Of a DNA stretch of 64,000 bases, positions 18,304-27,154 are shown piece by piece. Under the pieces are notes generated by a model. That model was not told where the DNA came from and ran no database searches. It worked only from the letters and a program-made list of their open reading frames with translations. Location of the stretch: the NCBI RefSeq assembly GCF_016405985.1, contig NZ_JAEFCF010000016.1, positions 1 to 64,000 on the forward strand, read 5' to 3'. The DNA comes from Paracoccus sp. IB05. Lineage in GTDB: Bacteria; Pseudomonadota; Alphaproteobacteria; Rhodobacterales; Rhodobacteraceae. Every line of letters begins with the position of its first letter. Within the stretch, counting starts at the first letter, position 1. The translations under genes were made by a program, and so were the position numbers.

Positions 18304-18342
18304 GATCTTCCGCCTCAAAAGGAGCCGGAAGGCCGGAAGATC
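18304..18342. terminator. Stem-loop downstream of the TRAP catabolic operon
   Basis: GATCTTCCG (18304-18312) pairs with CGGAAGATC (18334-18342) around a 21-base loop, 18 bases beyond the stop of the last minus-strand gene of the operon. No clear T-run follows in the minus direction, so it may be a 3'-end stabilising hairpin or a weak terminator. Confidence 0.4.
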
Positions 18343-18360
18343 AGCGGGTTTTCGGGTGGT

Positions 18361-19251
18361 TCAGCCTTTTGATGCCACTTCGCCGAAATAGCGGGCGGTT
18401 TCGGACAGGAAACCCTGGCCAAAGCCGCCATCCGTCAGGCTTTGCAGCGCACCATAAACGCCGCTTGCCGTCTGGTGACCGGCAGAGACGTCTTCGGCCA
18501 TCTGGACATAATAACTCAGATCCTTATGGGCGTTCGAGATGAAGAACTTCATCTTCGAATTGTCACCCTCCAGCAGGAAGGGGCTGACCCGGTCGAATGC
18601 CGCGCCATAACCGCCGCCTTTCGCCAGAACCTCGGTGAAGATTCCGGGCGAAATACCGCCGCGCTCGGCACAGGCCGCCGCTTCGCCGATCAGCGTCACC
18701 ATGCCCAGCGAGCAGAAATTATGCAGCAGTTTCAGCTTGTGGCCGGCCCCCGGCCCGCCCGCATGGAAGATGTTCTCGGCGAAGGTTTCCAGCAGCGGGC
18801 GGATCCGCGCAAAAAGCTCCGGATCCGCGCCGACCAGCAGGTTCAGGCGCCCGGCCTCGGCCTCGAGCGGCGTGCGGGTCATTGGCGCATCCATGAAAAG
18901 TGCGCCGGCGGCCTCGGCCTGATTCGCAATCGCCTCGGTCGAGCTCGGGATCGCGGTCGAGCAGTCGATGATGACCGTGCCCTTTTTCACCGTTTTCAGG
19001 ATGCCGTTCTCACCCAGAAGCACGTCTTCGACCTGAGGCGTCCCGGAAACGCAGAGGATGATCACTTCGGACGCCGCCGCCAGATCATGCTTGTCAGCGA
19101 ATTTCGCCGCGCCAAAGCCGATGAGATCGCTGCAGTCCTGGTTGCCCGGATGGTCAAGGAACCCAAGCGCCCAGCCCTTGGAAACCACGTTTTTCGCGAT
19201 GCCATGCCCCATCAGGCCGACACCGATAATTCCAGCTTTGAGATTGCCCAT
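18361..19251 (-). CDS. 3-Hydroxyisobutyrate dehydrogenase-family NAD(P) oxidoreductase
   Basis: A 296-residue beta-hydroxyacid dehydrogenase. The start at 19251 has AGGAGGGG just upstream, so the longer frame is rejected. The Rossmann motif GVGLMG is at 10-15. The substrate loop DAPMTRTPLEAEAGRLNLLVG around 121-141 resembles the family DAPVSGG..A..G.L..M.GG motif, with TRT in place of SGG. The catalytic Lys is probably K174, with N178 after GAGHK. It probably oxidises a small beta-hydroxy acid to its semialdehyde or keto acid; the substrate cannot be read from the sequence. It is the last gene of the minus-strand operon that begins with dctP, and the divergent MTRTP loop hints at a substrate other than 3-hydroxyisobutyrate. 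Confidence 0.82.
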   Translation of the reverse strand: MGNLKAGIIGVGLMGHGIAKNVVSKGWALGFLDHPGNQDCSDLIGFGAAKFADKHDLAAASEVIILCVSGTPQVEDVLLGENGILKTVKKGTVIIDCSTAIPSSTEAIANQAEAAGALFMDAPMTRTPLEAEAGRLNLLVGADPELFARIRPLLETFAENIFHAGGPGAGHKLKLLHNFCSLGMVTLIGEAAACAERGGISPGIFTEVLAKGGGYGAAFDRVSPFLLEGDNSKMKFFISNAHKDLSYYVQMAEDVSAGHQTASGVYGALQSLTDGGFGQGFLSETARYFGEVASKG

Positions 19252-19261
19252 GAACCCCTCC

Positions 19262-20347
19262 TCAGGCCAGAGCGCGGCAGATCGCATCTGCCATTTCAGT
19301 GCATTTCGCATGGCCGCCCAGATCGCCCGGGACAGTTTCGCCCGCCGCCAGCACGCGGCCAACGGCGCTTTCGATCCGGGCACCCGCCTCGGTCAGACGC
19401 GCATCACCTTTGCGGTCGCCCAGCCAGCGCAGCATCATCACCGCCGACAGCACGCTCGCCACCGGGCTTGCGATATTCTGCCCGGCAATATCCGGGGCCG
19501 AGCCATGCGCGCCCTGGAAGAGCGCGTAATCATCGCCGATTTCACCCGAGGGCGAGATCCCCATGCCGCCCACAGTCGCGGCCCCCAGATCCGAAATGAT
19601 GTCGCCGAACATATTCTCGGCCACGATCACATCGTAGAAATCGGGGCGCTTCACCATATGAACGGTGATAGCATCGGCATAGGCATAGTCGATGCCGATA
19701 TCGGGGTAGCCCTGATGCACCTCGTCGCAGATTTTGCGGAAGAAGGCATAGCTGCGCAGGATATTCGCCTTGTCGCAGACCGTGACCCGCGACTTGCCGT
19801 CACGCGGCGCGCCATTGCGCTTTTTCGCCAGATCAAAGGCGAATTTCGCCACGCGCTCGGTGCCCTTGCGGGTGATTACCAGGCTGTCCGAGGCAAATTC
19901 ATCGCGCAGGACCACACCCGCGCCCCGGCTGGCATAAAGCCCTTCGGTATTCTCGCGGATGATGACGTAATCAATGCCGCCGCCGTCAAAGGCACGCAGC
20001 GGTGACAGCACGCCCGGCAGCAGTTTCACGGGGCGCACATTGGCATAAAGGTCGAGCCGGAACCGCAGTCGCAGGTGCAGGTCATTGCCGACTTCCGTCC
20101 CGTCCGGATAGACGACGCCCGGCAGACCGGCAGCCCCGTGCAGGATCGCATCAGCGGACCGGCAGGCGGCATAGGTGTCGTCGGGCAGCACATCGCCCGT
20201 CTTGACATAGTGACCGGCACCGCCGTCAAACATCTGGAAGTCCAGCAGATTTTCACCAACCGCCGCTTTCAGCACCCTGATCGTGGCCTCGGTGATCTCG
20301 GGGCCGATACCGTCACCGGCAATGGTCGCAATCGTGTAATTGGTCAT
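19262..20347 (-). CDS. Isocitrate/isopropylmalate dehydrogenase-family decarboxylating dehydrogenase
   Basis: A 361-residue protein starting TIATIAGDGIGPEIT, the family N-terminus. The substrate-binding RLRFRLDLYANVRPVK lies at about residue 95. The metal and NAD sites are seen in AENMFGDIISDLGAATVGGMG and GAHGSAPDIAGQNIASP. The Asn/His-Gly-Ser arrangement is typical of NAD-dependent members such as tartrate/D-malate dehydrogenases and 3-isopropylmalate dehydrogenases. No leuC, leuD or leuA neighbours are present, so a catabolic role (oxidative decarboxylation of a malate- or tartrate-like 2-hydroxy acid) is more likely than leucine synthesis. It sits within the TRAP operon, with 10 bases to the following gene. 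Confidence 0.82.
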   Translation of the reverse strand: MTNYTIATIAGDGIGPEITEATIRVLKAAVGENLLDFQMFDGGAGHYVKTGDVLPDDTYAACRSADAILHGAAGLPGVVYPDGTEVGNDLHLRLRFRLDLYANVRPVKLLPGVLSPLRAFDGGGIDYVIIRENTEGLYASRGAGVVLRDEFASDSLVITRKGTERVAKFAFDLAKKRNGAPRDGKSRVTVCDKANILRSYAFFRKICDEVHQGYPDIGIDYAYADAITVHMVKRPDFYDVIVAENMFGDIISDLGAATVGGMGISPSGEIGDDYALFQGAHGSAPDIAGQNIASPVASVLSAVMMLRWLGDRKGDARLTEAGARIESAVGRVLAAGETVPGDLGGHAKCTEMADAICRALA

Positions 20348-20365
20348 GTTGCAGATCCCCGTCGC

Positions 20366-21826
20366 TTACCAGTTGGTCGCGATATATTTGGCTTCCATGA
20401 ATTCGAGCATCCCGTGATGCGCGCCTTCGCGGCCCAGCCCGCTTTGCTTGACGCCGCCAAACGGGGCTGCCGGGTCGGAGACCAGACCGCGGTTCAGCGC
20501 CAGCATCCCGGCTTCCAGCTTTTCTGACACCCGCAGACCACGCGCCAGATCTTGCGTGTAGACATAGGCCACCAGGCCATATTCGGTGTCATTGGCGCGG
20601 CGAATGGCTTCTTCTTCGGTGTCGAAGGTGTAGATCGGCGCAACCGGCCCGAAGATCTCCTCACGCGCGAGATCAGCCGTGTCGGGCACATCGGCCAGAA
20701 CGGTGGCCGGGTAGAAATAGCCCTCGCCTTCAATCGCCTTGCCACCGGTGGTCACGCGTGCGCCTTTGGCCACCGCGTCATCGACCAGTTCGCCGACCTT
20801 TTTCACCGCAGCGGCATTGACCAGCGGGCCAAGATCGGTGGTTTCCTCGGCGCCCGGGCCAACCCGCAAGGCCGCCATGCGTTCGGTCAGCCGGCGGGTA
20901 AACTCTTCGACCACACCGCGCTGTACATAGATGCGGTTCGCCGCCGTGCAGGCCTCGCCGCCATTGCGCATCTTGGCAATCATGGCGCCCTCAATGGCCG
21001 CATCCAGATCGGCATCATCGAAGACGACGAAAGGCGCATTGCCACCGAGCTCCATCGAGGAATGGATCACCTGATCGGCGGCCTTGCGCAAAAGCACCCG
21101 GCCCACTTCGGTCGAGCCGGTGAAGGAGAGTTTGCGCACGCGCGGATCATCCAGCATCGCGTTCACGACCTGGCCGGTGGTCGAGGTGGTCAGCACGTTT
21201 ACCACCCCATCCGGCACGCCTGCTTCCGCGAGGATCGCGGCGACGGCATAGGCGGTCAGCGGCGTCTCGGTCGCGGGTTTCAGCACGCAGGTGCAGCCAG
21301 CGGCCAGCGCCGGCGCGATCTTGCGGGTCGCCATCGCGGCGGGGAAGTTCCAGGGCGTGATCAGAAGCGAGACACCAATTGGCTGATATTGCACCAGAAT
21401 CCGGTTCGCGCCCGAGGGTGCCACGCCCAGATCGCCATGGCCACGCACGGCCTCTTCCGCGAACCAGCGGAAGAACTCGGCGGCATAGGCCACTTCGCCG
21501 CGGGCATCTTTCAGCGCCTTGCCGTTTTCCAGCGAGATGATACGCGCAAGCGCTTCGCCGTCGCGCACCATCAGCTCCCAGCATTTCCTGAGGATCTCGC
21601 CGCGCTGGCGGGCGGGGGTGGCGGCCCAGCCGGCAGCAGCTGCGGCGGCTGCGTCAACTGCGGCGATGGCATCTTCGGGCGCGGCATTGGCGACGGACCC
21701 CAGAACCGACCCGTCGGAAGGGTTGGTCACATCGATCCGGGTCGGGCGGGCGCCTTCGCGCCATTTGCCGCCGATGAAAAGGTCGGTCGGCCAGGATGTC
21801 TCGGGGGGGGTGTTGTCTTGGGTCAT
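20366..21826 (-). CDS. NAD(P)-dependent succinate-semialdehyde dehydrogenase-family aldehyde dehydrogenase
   Basis: A 486-residue aldehyde dehydrogenase with all family landmarks: PWNFPAAMATRKIAPALAAG (cofactor binding), FTGSTEVGR, the general-base motif MELGGNAPFVVFDDAD, and the catalytic Cys in GGEACTAANRIYVQ. It ends with FGGVKQSGLGREGAHHGMLEF. The LELGGNAPF and FGGVKQSG blocks are most like GabD-type succinate/glutarate semialdehyde dehydrogenases. Within the operon it stands directly downstream of an iron-type alcohol dehydrogenase, suggesting consecutive alcohol to aldehyde to acid steps. The true aldehyde is unknown. Confidence 0.88.
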   Translation of the reverse strand: MTQDNTPPETSWPTDLFIGGKWREGARPTRIDVTNPSDGSVLGSVANAAPEDAIAAVDAAAAAAAGWAATPARQRGEILRKCWELMVRDGEALARIISLENGKALKDARGEVAYAAEFFRWFAEEAVRGHGDLGVAPSGANRILVQYQPIGVSLLITPWNFPAAMATRKIAPALAAGCTCVLKPATETPLTAYAVAAILAEAGVPDGVVNVLTTSTTGQVVNAMLDDPRVRKLSFTGSTEVGRVLLRKAADQVIHSSMELGGNAPFVVFDDADLDAAIEGAMIAKMRNGGEACTAANRIYVQRGVVEEFTRRLTERMAALRVGPGAEETTDLGPLVNAAAVKKVGELVDDAVAKGARVTTGGKAIEGEGYFYPATVLADVPDTADLAREEIFGPVAPIYTFDTEEEAIRRANDTEYGLVAYVYTQDLARGLRVSEKLEAGMLALNRGLVSDPAAPFGGVKQSGLGREGAHHGMLEFMEAKYIATNW

Positions 21827-21844
21827 CTTACAGTCCTCAGGGTC

Positions 21845-23056
21845 TCAGGCGGACGCCATGGCAGTGTCGAGAATCTCACGGATCGCCTCGGGCGACAGCG
21901 GGCGGGGGTTGTTTTCCACAAGGCGGGCCGCGTTCATCGAGAGCATCGCGATGGACTCGAGGCTGGCCTCGGTCACGCCGATCCTGTCGATGGTGGCGGG
22001 CATGCCGATACGGGCGAACAGCGCAGACAAAGCCGCGATCAGCGCGTCAGAGGCTTTTGCGTCATCATCCGCAGCACCCGCCACGCCGATTTCGCGGGCG
22101 ATTTCAGCGTAATCGCCCGCCGCGACCGGCGCGTTGAAGCGCATGGTGAACGGCAGCAGCACGCCAACGCCAAGCCCATGCGCGGTATGGGTTTCCGCAC
22201 CGATCGGATATTGGATCGCGTGCGCCGCTGCGGTGCCGGCCGAGCCGAATGCCAGCCCGGCAAGGGTCGAGCCGAGCATCACGGCCGAGCGCGCCTCGAT
22301 ATTGTCCGGCTGGGTCACGGCGGTCTCCAGGTGATCAAAGATCAGCCTGATCGCGCGCAGCGCGTAGACATCGGAAAGCGTGTTCTTGCCGACGAAAACA
22401 CGCGTCACCGCCAGATCCGGCGTCGCCGCGCGGCTGACAGCCGCAAAACCCTCAATCGCATGGGCCAGGGCATCGGCGCCGGAGATCGCGGTCAGTCCCT
22501 TCGGGCAGGTCACGGTCAGTTCCGGGTCGCAGATCGAGGTATGGGGGATCAGTTCGGGGGACGAGATCCCCACCTTCATCACCCGCTCCGGATCGGCCAG
22601 AACCGCGACAGGGGTGGCCTCGGATCCGGTGCCGGCGGTTGTCGGGATCGCGATGATCGGGCGCACCGGGCCGGGGATCCTGAACTCACCGTAATAGGCA
22701 GACAGCGGGCCGGGAAAGGTCAGCAGCAGGCTCACAAGTTTCGCGAGATCAAGGCAGCTGCCACCGCCAAAGCCGATCACCATATCCGGGGCAAAATCCC
22801 TGTAGCGTTCGGCGCAGGTGGTGATGCCATCCAGCGGCAGTTCTGGCTGGGTTTCCGCGAAGACCTCGACCGTGACGCCATTTGCCTGCAAGTCGGCCAC
22901 CAGCTCGCCCAGAAGCGGCAGCCCGCCCAGGCGTTCATCGGTGCAGATCAGCGCGCGGGTGCCAAGGTCGCGGGCCAGCCGGCCCAGAGCCGCACGCTGG
23001 CCGGGGCCGAAAACAAGGCGCTGCGGGGCGCGGGTGACACCATAATCGAACCGCAT
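21845..23056 (-). CDS. Iron-containing alcohol dehydrogenase
   Basis: A 403-residue group III (Fe-type) alcohol dehydrogenase. AAGGAG precedes the start at a good distance. Features include VIGFGGGSCLDLAKLVSLLL (NAD-binding GGGS), PTTAGTGSEATPVAV, the metal-ligand region GADALAHAIEGF and a further His-containing segment AAHAIQYPIGAETHTAHGLGVG. These carry the conserved Asp and three His positions expected for the divalent metal. It probably oxidises a short-chain hydroxy compound such as a 4-hydroxy acid or 1,2-diol derivative. It lies between the Ldh-type gene and the aldehyde dehydrogenase in the TRAP operon. Confidence 0.87.
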   Translation of the reverse strand: MRFDYGVTRAPQRLVFGPGQRAALGRLARDLGTRALICTDERLGGLPLLGELVADLQANGVTVEVFAETQPELPLDGITTCAERYRDFAPDMVIGFGGGSCLDLAKLVSLLLTFPGPLSAYYGEFRIPGPVRPIIAIPTTAGTGSEATPVAVLADPERVMKVGISSPELIPHTSICDPELTVTCPKGLTAISGADALAHAIEGFAAVSRAATPDLAVTRVFVGKNTLSDVYALRAIRLIFDHLETAVTQPDNIEARSAVMLGSTLAGLAFGSAGTAAAHAIQYPIGAETHTAHGLGVGVLLPFTMRFNAPVAAGDYAEIAREIGVAGAADDDAKASDALIAALSALFARIGMPATIDRIGVTEASLESIAMLSMNAARLVENNPRPLSPEAIREILDTAMASA

Positions 23057-23101
23057 GACTTTACTCCTTTTTGCCCTGTCGGCAGGGCCGGTATTGATAG
23101 C

Positions 23102-24091
23102 TTATGAAAGCGCCTGAATGCGCTGCCAGACTTCGATGGCGACGGTCAGCCCGTCGCGGCCCGCGCGGTCGCGGGTGACGGTGGCACGGTCGCCGGGGAT
23201 GCGGACGGGCTGTGCCGGATCGGCAGGCGCCGAATGGCGCAGCTCTTCCAGAAAGCCCGAGACCAGCGGCATGAAGCCCGAGGCAGGCTCCATCACCACG
23301 AAAAGATCGCCCTTGTTGCAGGGCTCGGTGGAATCGAGGGTGCCTTTCACGGCGGTGCCGATGGCCGATCCGGTCAGCGCCGATACCAGCACCTCAAACG
23401 CCAGCCCAAGGCCATAGCCTTTCGCGCCGCCAAAGGGGGCAATTGCGCCGAGCTTGGCGGCATTCGGGTCGGTGGTCGGGTTGCCCCCGGCATCCAGCGC
23501 CCAGCCTTCGGGGATCGGGGCGCCGCGATGGGCGTGGTCATGGATCTTGCCCATCGAGACCAGGCTTGTGGCCATGTCGAAGACAAAAGGCAGCGGCTCT
23601 GCCGGCACGCCGATGGTGATGGGATTGGTGCCGATCATCGCGTGCCGCCCGCCGTAGGGGTGAACCAGCGCCTCGGACACGGTCATGCCCAAAAGCACCT
23701 TGCCGTCACGGGCCAGCTTTTCGGCATAGAAGGCGAGCATGCCGAGATGGTCGCAATTGCGGATCGCCACCACACAGGAGCCGGTTTCAGCCGCCCTTGC
23801 GGTCGCGGTTTCAAGCGCGGCCAGGGCGACAACCGGCCCGAGCCCCTGTTCGCCGTCAACATCCAGCAGCGCCTGGCCGCGCCAGGACTGCGCGCCGCGG
23901 GTCGCCGGATTGGTCACGCCATTCGCGACCCGCTCGATCACGCGGGGCAGCCGCAAAAGGCCATGCGAGGGAACACCGCGCATTTCGGCATCAAGCAGCA
24001 GCTCCAGCTGGATCGCAGCATGCTCGGGCGAAAGACCGCCTTTGGTCAGCGCGCGGATCGCGACAGATCGGATTTCCTCGACAGGGATCAT
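23102..24091 (-). CDS. Ldh/malate dehydrogenase-family (type 2) oxidoreductase
   Basis: A 329-residue member of the malate/L-sulfolactate/L-lactate dehydrogenase family, which is unrelated to the classical Rossmann lactate dehydrogenases. MIPVEEIRSVAI at 24091 is preferred as the start. Characteristic blocks are MRGVPSHGLLRLPRV near residue 50 (the catalytic-His region), VAIRNCDHLGMLAFYAEKLA, GTNPITIGVPAEPLPFVFDMATS and FGGAKGYGLGLAFEVL. The family reduces or oxidises 2-oxo/2-hydroxy acids with NAD(P). Here it is the first enzyme gene after the transporter genes, so it may perform the first oxidation of the imported acid. Confidence 0.85.
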   Translation of the reverse strand: MIPVEEIRSVAIRALTKGGLSPEHAAIQLELLLDAEMRGVPSHGLLRLPRVIERVANGVTNPATRGAQSWRGQALLDVDGEQGLGPVVALAALETATARAAETGSCVVAIRNCDHLGMLAFYAEKLARDGKVLLGMTVSEALVHPYGGRHAMIGTNPITIGVPAEPLPFVFDMATSLVSMGKIHDHAHRGAPIPEGWALDAGGNPTTDPNAAKLGAIAPFGGAKGYGLGLAFEVLVSALTGSAIGTAVKGTLDSTEPCNKGDLFVVMEPASGFMPLVSGFLEELRHSAPADPAQPVRIPGDRATVTRDRAGRDGLTVAIEVWQRIQALS

Positions 24092-24155
24092 GGGGTCAGC
24101 CTTCGTATCTGGGAGCGGCGGCAACCGGGGGAGCACCGGTCGCCGCCGGGGTTAC

Positions 24156-25436
24156 CTATTGCGCCAGAGAGAGATCGCGGAGGAACAGCGATATCTGTGG
24201 CACATAGGTGATGAGCATCAGCGACAGAATGATCGTCGACACCGGCCAGATCAGCGGTTTGAACATCCGCTGCACCGGGATCTTTGCAACCGATGCGGCA
24301 GCGAAAAGGTTCACCCCAAGCGGCGGCGTGATCATCCCCATGGCAAGGTTCACGATCATGATCATGCCGAAATGCACCGGATCGACGCCATAAGCGATGG
24401 CAATCGGCGCAAGGATCGGCGCCAGCACCAGGATCGCTGCCGAGGTCTCGACGAACATGCCGACGACAAAGAGCAGCAGGTTCACAAAGAGCAGGAAGGT
24501 GATCCAGCTTTCAAAGCTGTCCGAGGCCCAGGCGCCCACCATTTTCGGCAGACCCGACATCGAGACGAGGAACGAGAACAGTCCCGCCGCCGCGATGATC
24601 AGCATGACCGCGCCGGTCGATACCACCGACTGGCGGAAGATCTTCGGCAGGTCAGAGAAGCTCAGCTCGCGATAGATGAAAAGCCCGATGACCAGCGCCA
24701 GGAAGACGGCGACAGCTGCGGCTTCAGTGGGCGTAAAGATACCGCCATAGATGCCCCCCACGATCACCACCGGCATCATCAGCGACCAGAAGGCGCTGGC
24801 GGCGGATTTCAGGAAGGGCTGGCGGTCATTGCCGTCATTCTTGCCATAGCCTTTCACGCGGCACCAGATCTGCGTCATCACGATCAGCGCCACCGCGATC
24901 AGGATGCCCGGGCCGATGCCCGCGATGAAGACCTGGGTGACCGAGGTCTCGGTCGAGACCGCGTAAAGGATCATCGGGATCGACGGCGGCAGGATCACGC
25001 CCAGCTCCGCCGAAGCGGCCTGGATCGTGCCCGCAACCGGGGTCGGATAGCCGTGTTTCACCATGGCAGGGATCAGGATCGCACCCACAGCGAATGTGGT
25101 GGCGACCGAAGAGCCCGAGATCGAGGAAAAGATCATGCAGGTCAGCACGCAAGACGCGGCAAGCCCGCCTTGCACACCGCCAACCATCGATTTCGCGAAA
25201 TCAACCAGCCGGCGCGACACGCCGCCATGGCTCATCAGATTGCCGGCAAGGATGAAGAAGGGGATCGCCAGCAGCGGAAAGCTGTCCAGCGCGTTGAACA
25301 TCTTTTGCGGCACCACCATCAGCGGCAGATTGCTGAACATGGTGATGCCGAAAATGGCGGAAAGCGCGATGGCAACCGCCACCGGTACCGAAAGCGCGAA
25401 AAGAACGATCAGCGCGGATACGAGAGCGATATTCAT
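24156..25436 (-). CDS. dctM: TRAP transporter large permease (DctM)
   Basis: A 426-residue integral membrane protein with about 12 hydrophobic segments. It has DctM landmarks: MNIALVSALIVLFALSVPVA at the start, FFILAGNLMSHGGVSRRLVDF, ILPPSIPMILYAV and NLAMGMITPPLGVNLF near the C-terminus. It is the ion-coupled translocation subunit that works with DctQ and the periplasmic DctP to import an organic acid against a gradient. Its start overlaps the dctQ stop (ATGA). Catabolic dehydrogenase genes follow directly. Confidence 0.93.
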   Translation of the reverse strand: MNIALVSALIVLFALSVPVAVAIALSAIFGITMFSNLPLMVVPQKMFNALDSFPLLAIPFFILAGNLMSHGGVSRRLVDFAKSMVGGVQGGLAASCVLTCMIFSSISGSSVATTFAVGAILIPAMVKHGYPTPVAGTIQAASAELGVILPPSIPMILYAVSTETSVTQVFIAGIGPGILIAVALIVMTQIWCRVKGYGKNDGNDRQPFLKSAASAFWSLMMPVVIVGGIYGGIFTPTEAAAVAVFLALVIGLFIYRELSFSDLPKIFRQSVVSTGAVMLIIAAAGLFSFLVSMSGLPKMVGAWASDSFESWITFLLFVNLLLFVVGMFVETSAAILVLAPILAPIAIAYGVDPVHFGMIMIVNLAMGMITPPLGVNLFAAASVAKIPVQRMFKPLIWPVSTIILSLMLITYVPQISLFLRDLSLAQ

Positions 25437-25918
25437 TCGGGCAACCTTTCATCCGCGACCGGGCGGAAATGGCCAAGGAGCACGCCCGGCAGTGCGCAGA
25501 TGCAGCCAACGGGGATTGCCGAATAGAACCAGGCCATCGAGACGCCGAGCATGGCGATCTTCTGGTTCGCGACCCGCATCGCCATCTGGATCCCGTACCA
25601 GGACATCACGAACAGAAAGACGAGCGTCAGCACAAAGACCGCCCAGAGCACCAGCGATTTGATCGGCGCCGGCACCACGTCGCGAATGAATTCCAGCGGA
25701 ATCATAGCGTTAAGGCGGAACCCGGCACAGGCGGCCATGAAGACCATCCAGATCACCGTGCCGCGCGCCAGAATCTCGGTCCAGGCCAGCGAATGCCCGC
25801 CCCCGAAACGCGACACCACCTGCAGGAAGACCAGAATTGCGGATACGGCAAGCAATGCAGCCGCGATATTATGTGTAAGAGAGACAAACCTCTCTCCGGC
25901 GTGCACAAGCCTGCGCAT
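25433..25918 (-). CDS. dctQ: TRAP transporter small permease (DctQ)
   Basis: A 161-residue membrane protein with four hydrophobic segments: LLAVSAILVFLQVVSRF, LARGTVIWMVFMAACAGFRL, LVLWAVFVLTLVFLFVMSW and AWFYSAIPVGCICALPG. The conserved WTEILAR region of the DctQ family is present. It stabilises the large permease in TRAP importers. It lies between dctP (separated by a long stem-loop region) and dctM (overlapping). Confidence 0.9.
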   Translation of the reverse strand: MRRLVHAGERFVSLTHNIAAALLAVSAILVFLQVVSRFGGGHSLAWTEILARGTVIWMVFMAACAGFRLNAMIPLEFIRDVVPAPIKSLVLWAVFVLTLVFLFVMSWYGIQMAMRVANQKIAMLGVSMAWFYSAIPVGCICALPGVLLGHFRPVADERLPE

Positions 25919-25953
25919 CGCTCCTCCTCCATATGTTGTTGTGGGAGAGTGGG

Positions 25954-26005
25954 GTCGCGCCCCTGCCCGGGCCCTTCAGCAGGGCCTGTCCAGGCGGGGC
26001 GCGAC
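25954..26005 (-). promoter_or_regulatory. Intercistronic stem-loop between dctP and dctQ
   Basis: GTCGCGCCCC (25954-25963) pairs perfectly with GGGGCGCGAC (25996-26005). The enclosed region contains further self-complementary GGGCCCT/AGGGCC sequence. It lies in the 96-base gap between the binding-protein gene and the permease genes. Such hairpins commonly stabilise the upstream mRNA or partly terminate transcription, so that more binding protein than permease is made. Confidence 0.55.
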
Positions 26006-26014
26006 GGGCTCAGA

Positions 26015-26998
26015 TCACTGCTGCGCGGCGCGGATTTTCTCGAGCGTCTCGCTGCCATAGGTCGAGGTGAAGACGTCATAAACAGCCGAGACTGCCTCGG
26101 CGAAAGCTTCCTGGTCGACGGTTTCGATCACTTCCATGCCATTGGCGCGCAGCATTTCAAGGCCGCGCTTTTCGTCGTTTTCGACATAGGCGCGATTGGC
26201 GGCAACACCGGCAGAGGCCGCTTCACGCACCCAGCCCTGCTCTTCTTCGGTCAGCTGGTCCCAATGGACTTTCGACATCATGATCAGAGAAGGCGAATAG
26301 AAATGCCCGGTCAGGGTCGCGTATTTCTGCACTTCCCAGATGCGGTTCGCGATGAAGATCGACATCGGCGTTTCCTGGCCGTCGATGGTGCCCTGTTGCA
26401 GCGCCGTGATGACCTCGTTCCAGGACATCGGCAGCGGTGCGGCCCCAAGCGCGGTGAAAGACCCCAGATGGATGTCATTTTCCATCGTGCGGATCTTCAT
26501 GTCCTTCATGTCTTCCGGGGTCTCGATCGGCTTTTTCGAATTGGTGACATAGCGGAAGCCATTTTCGGCCCAGCCAAGCGCCATGATCCCGATCGGTTCG
26601 AAATCGTCCAGCAGGTCCTGGCCAATCGGGCCGTCAAGGATGGCGCGCGCATTGGCGTAATCTTTGAACAGGAACGGCAGGTCGAGCACATAGGTCGAGG
26701 GCACGAAACCACCGACCGGACCGGTCGAGGTGACACCCATTTCAATGGAGCCGATCTGCATCCCCTCGAGGATCTCGCGCTCGCCGCCAAGCACGCCATT
26801 GGCTTTGATCTCGACAGTGATATCACCGCCCGACAGGTCTTCGATCTTTTCCTTGAAAGCCTTGGCAGCCGCCCCGTAATGCGATTCTTCCGGCGGGGTC
26901 ATCGCGATATTCAGGGTGCGGGCTTCAAGCGCGGTCCCAGCCAACATGGCGCAAGCCGAAACGGCAGAAAGCGCCAGAGCGCGGAAATTAAACGACAT
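26015..26998 (-). CDS. dctP: TRAP transporter periplasmic substrate-binding protein (DctP)
   Basis: A 327-residue protein with signal peptide MSFNFRALALSAVSACAMLAG...ALEA. The family core is GDITVEIKANGVLGGEREILEGMQIG, followed by a conserved Arg-containing segment (MKDMKIRTMENDIHLGSF) in which the Arg normally salt-bridges the substrate carboxylate. This implies a carboxylic-acid ligand. It is the first gene of an eight-gene minus-strand operon (three transport genes, then five dehydrogenases), transcribed divergently from the GntR regulator. GGGAGGA stands before the start. Confidence 0.92.
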   Translation of the reverse strand: MSFNFRALALSAVSACAMLAGTALEARTLNIAMTPPEESHYGAAAKAFKEKIEDLSGGDITVEIKANGVLGGEREILEGMQIGSIEMGVTSTGPVGGFVPSTYVLDLPFLFKDYANARAILDGPIGQDLLDDFEPIGIMALGWAENGFRYVTNSKKPIETPEDMKDMKIRTMENDIHLGSFTALGAAPLPMSWNEVITALQQGTIDGQETPMSIFIANRIWEVQKYATLTGHFYSPSLIMMSKVHWDQLTEEEQGWVREAASAGVAANRAYVENDEKRGLEMLRANGMEVIETVDQEAFAEAVSAVYDVFTSTYGSETLEKIRAAQQ

Positions 26999-27071
26999 TT
27001 TATCCTCCCTGGGATGGCGGAACTCCCTCCAGAAACGCGCGCCACCCTTGTCATGATATCAACGTATGGAC

Positions 27072-27082
27072 CGGAAAATCCG
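27072..27082. promoter_or_regulatory. Candidate GntR-type operator in the dctP/GntR divergent region
   Basis: The 156-base gap between dctP and the GntR gene holds the small palindrome CGGA-aaa-TCCG, followed by the direct repeat CGATA CGATA CGAT (27081-27094). Both are placed where a regulator could control both directions. The evidence is weak: the arms are only four bases long. Confidence 0.25.
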
Positions 27083-27154
27083 ATACGATACGATTTTAAG
27101 CTAGACATCCGATGCGGAAGGGTCAAGAGATTACGGACGGGGAGGAGACGGAAA

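Noticed and set aside
20552-23107. An 851-codon plus-strand frame opposite the aldehyde and alcohol dehydrogenases
   Set aside because: Both minus-strand genes have complete catalytic motifs and proper start signals. The antisense product shows none.
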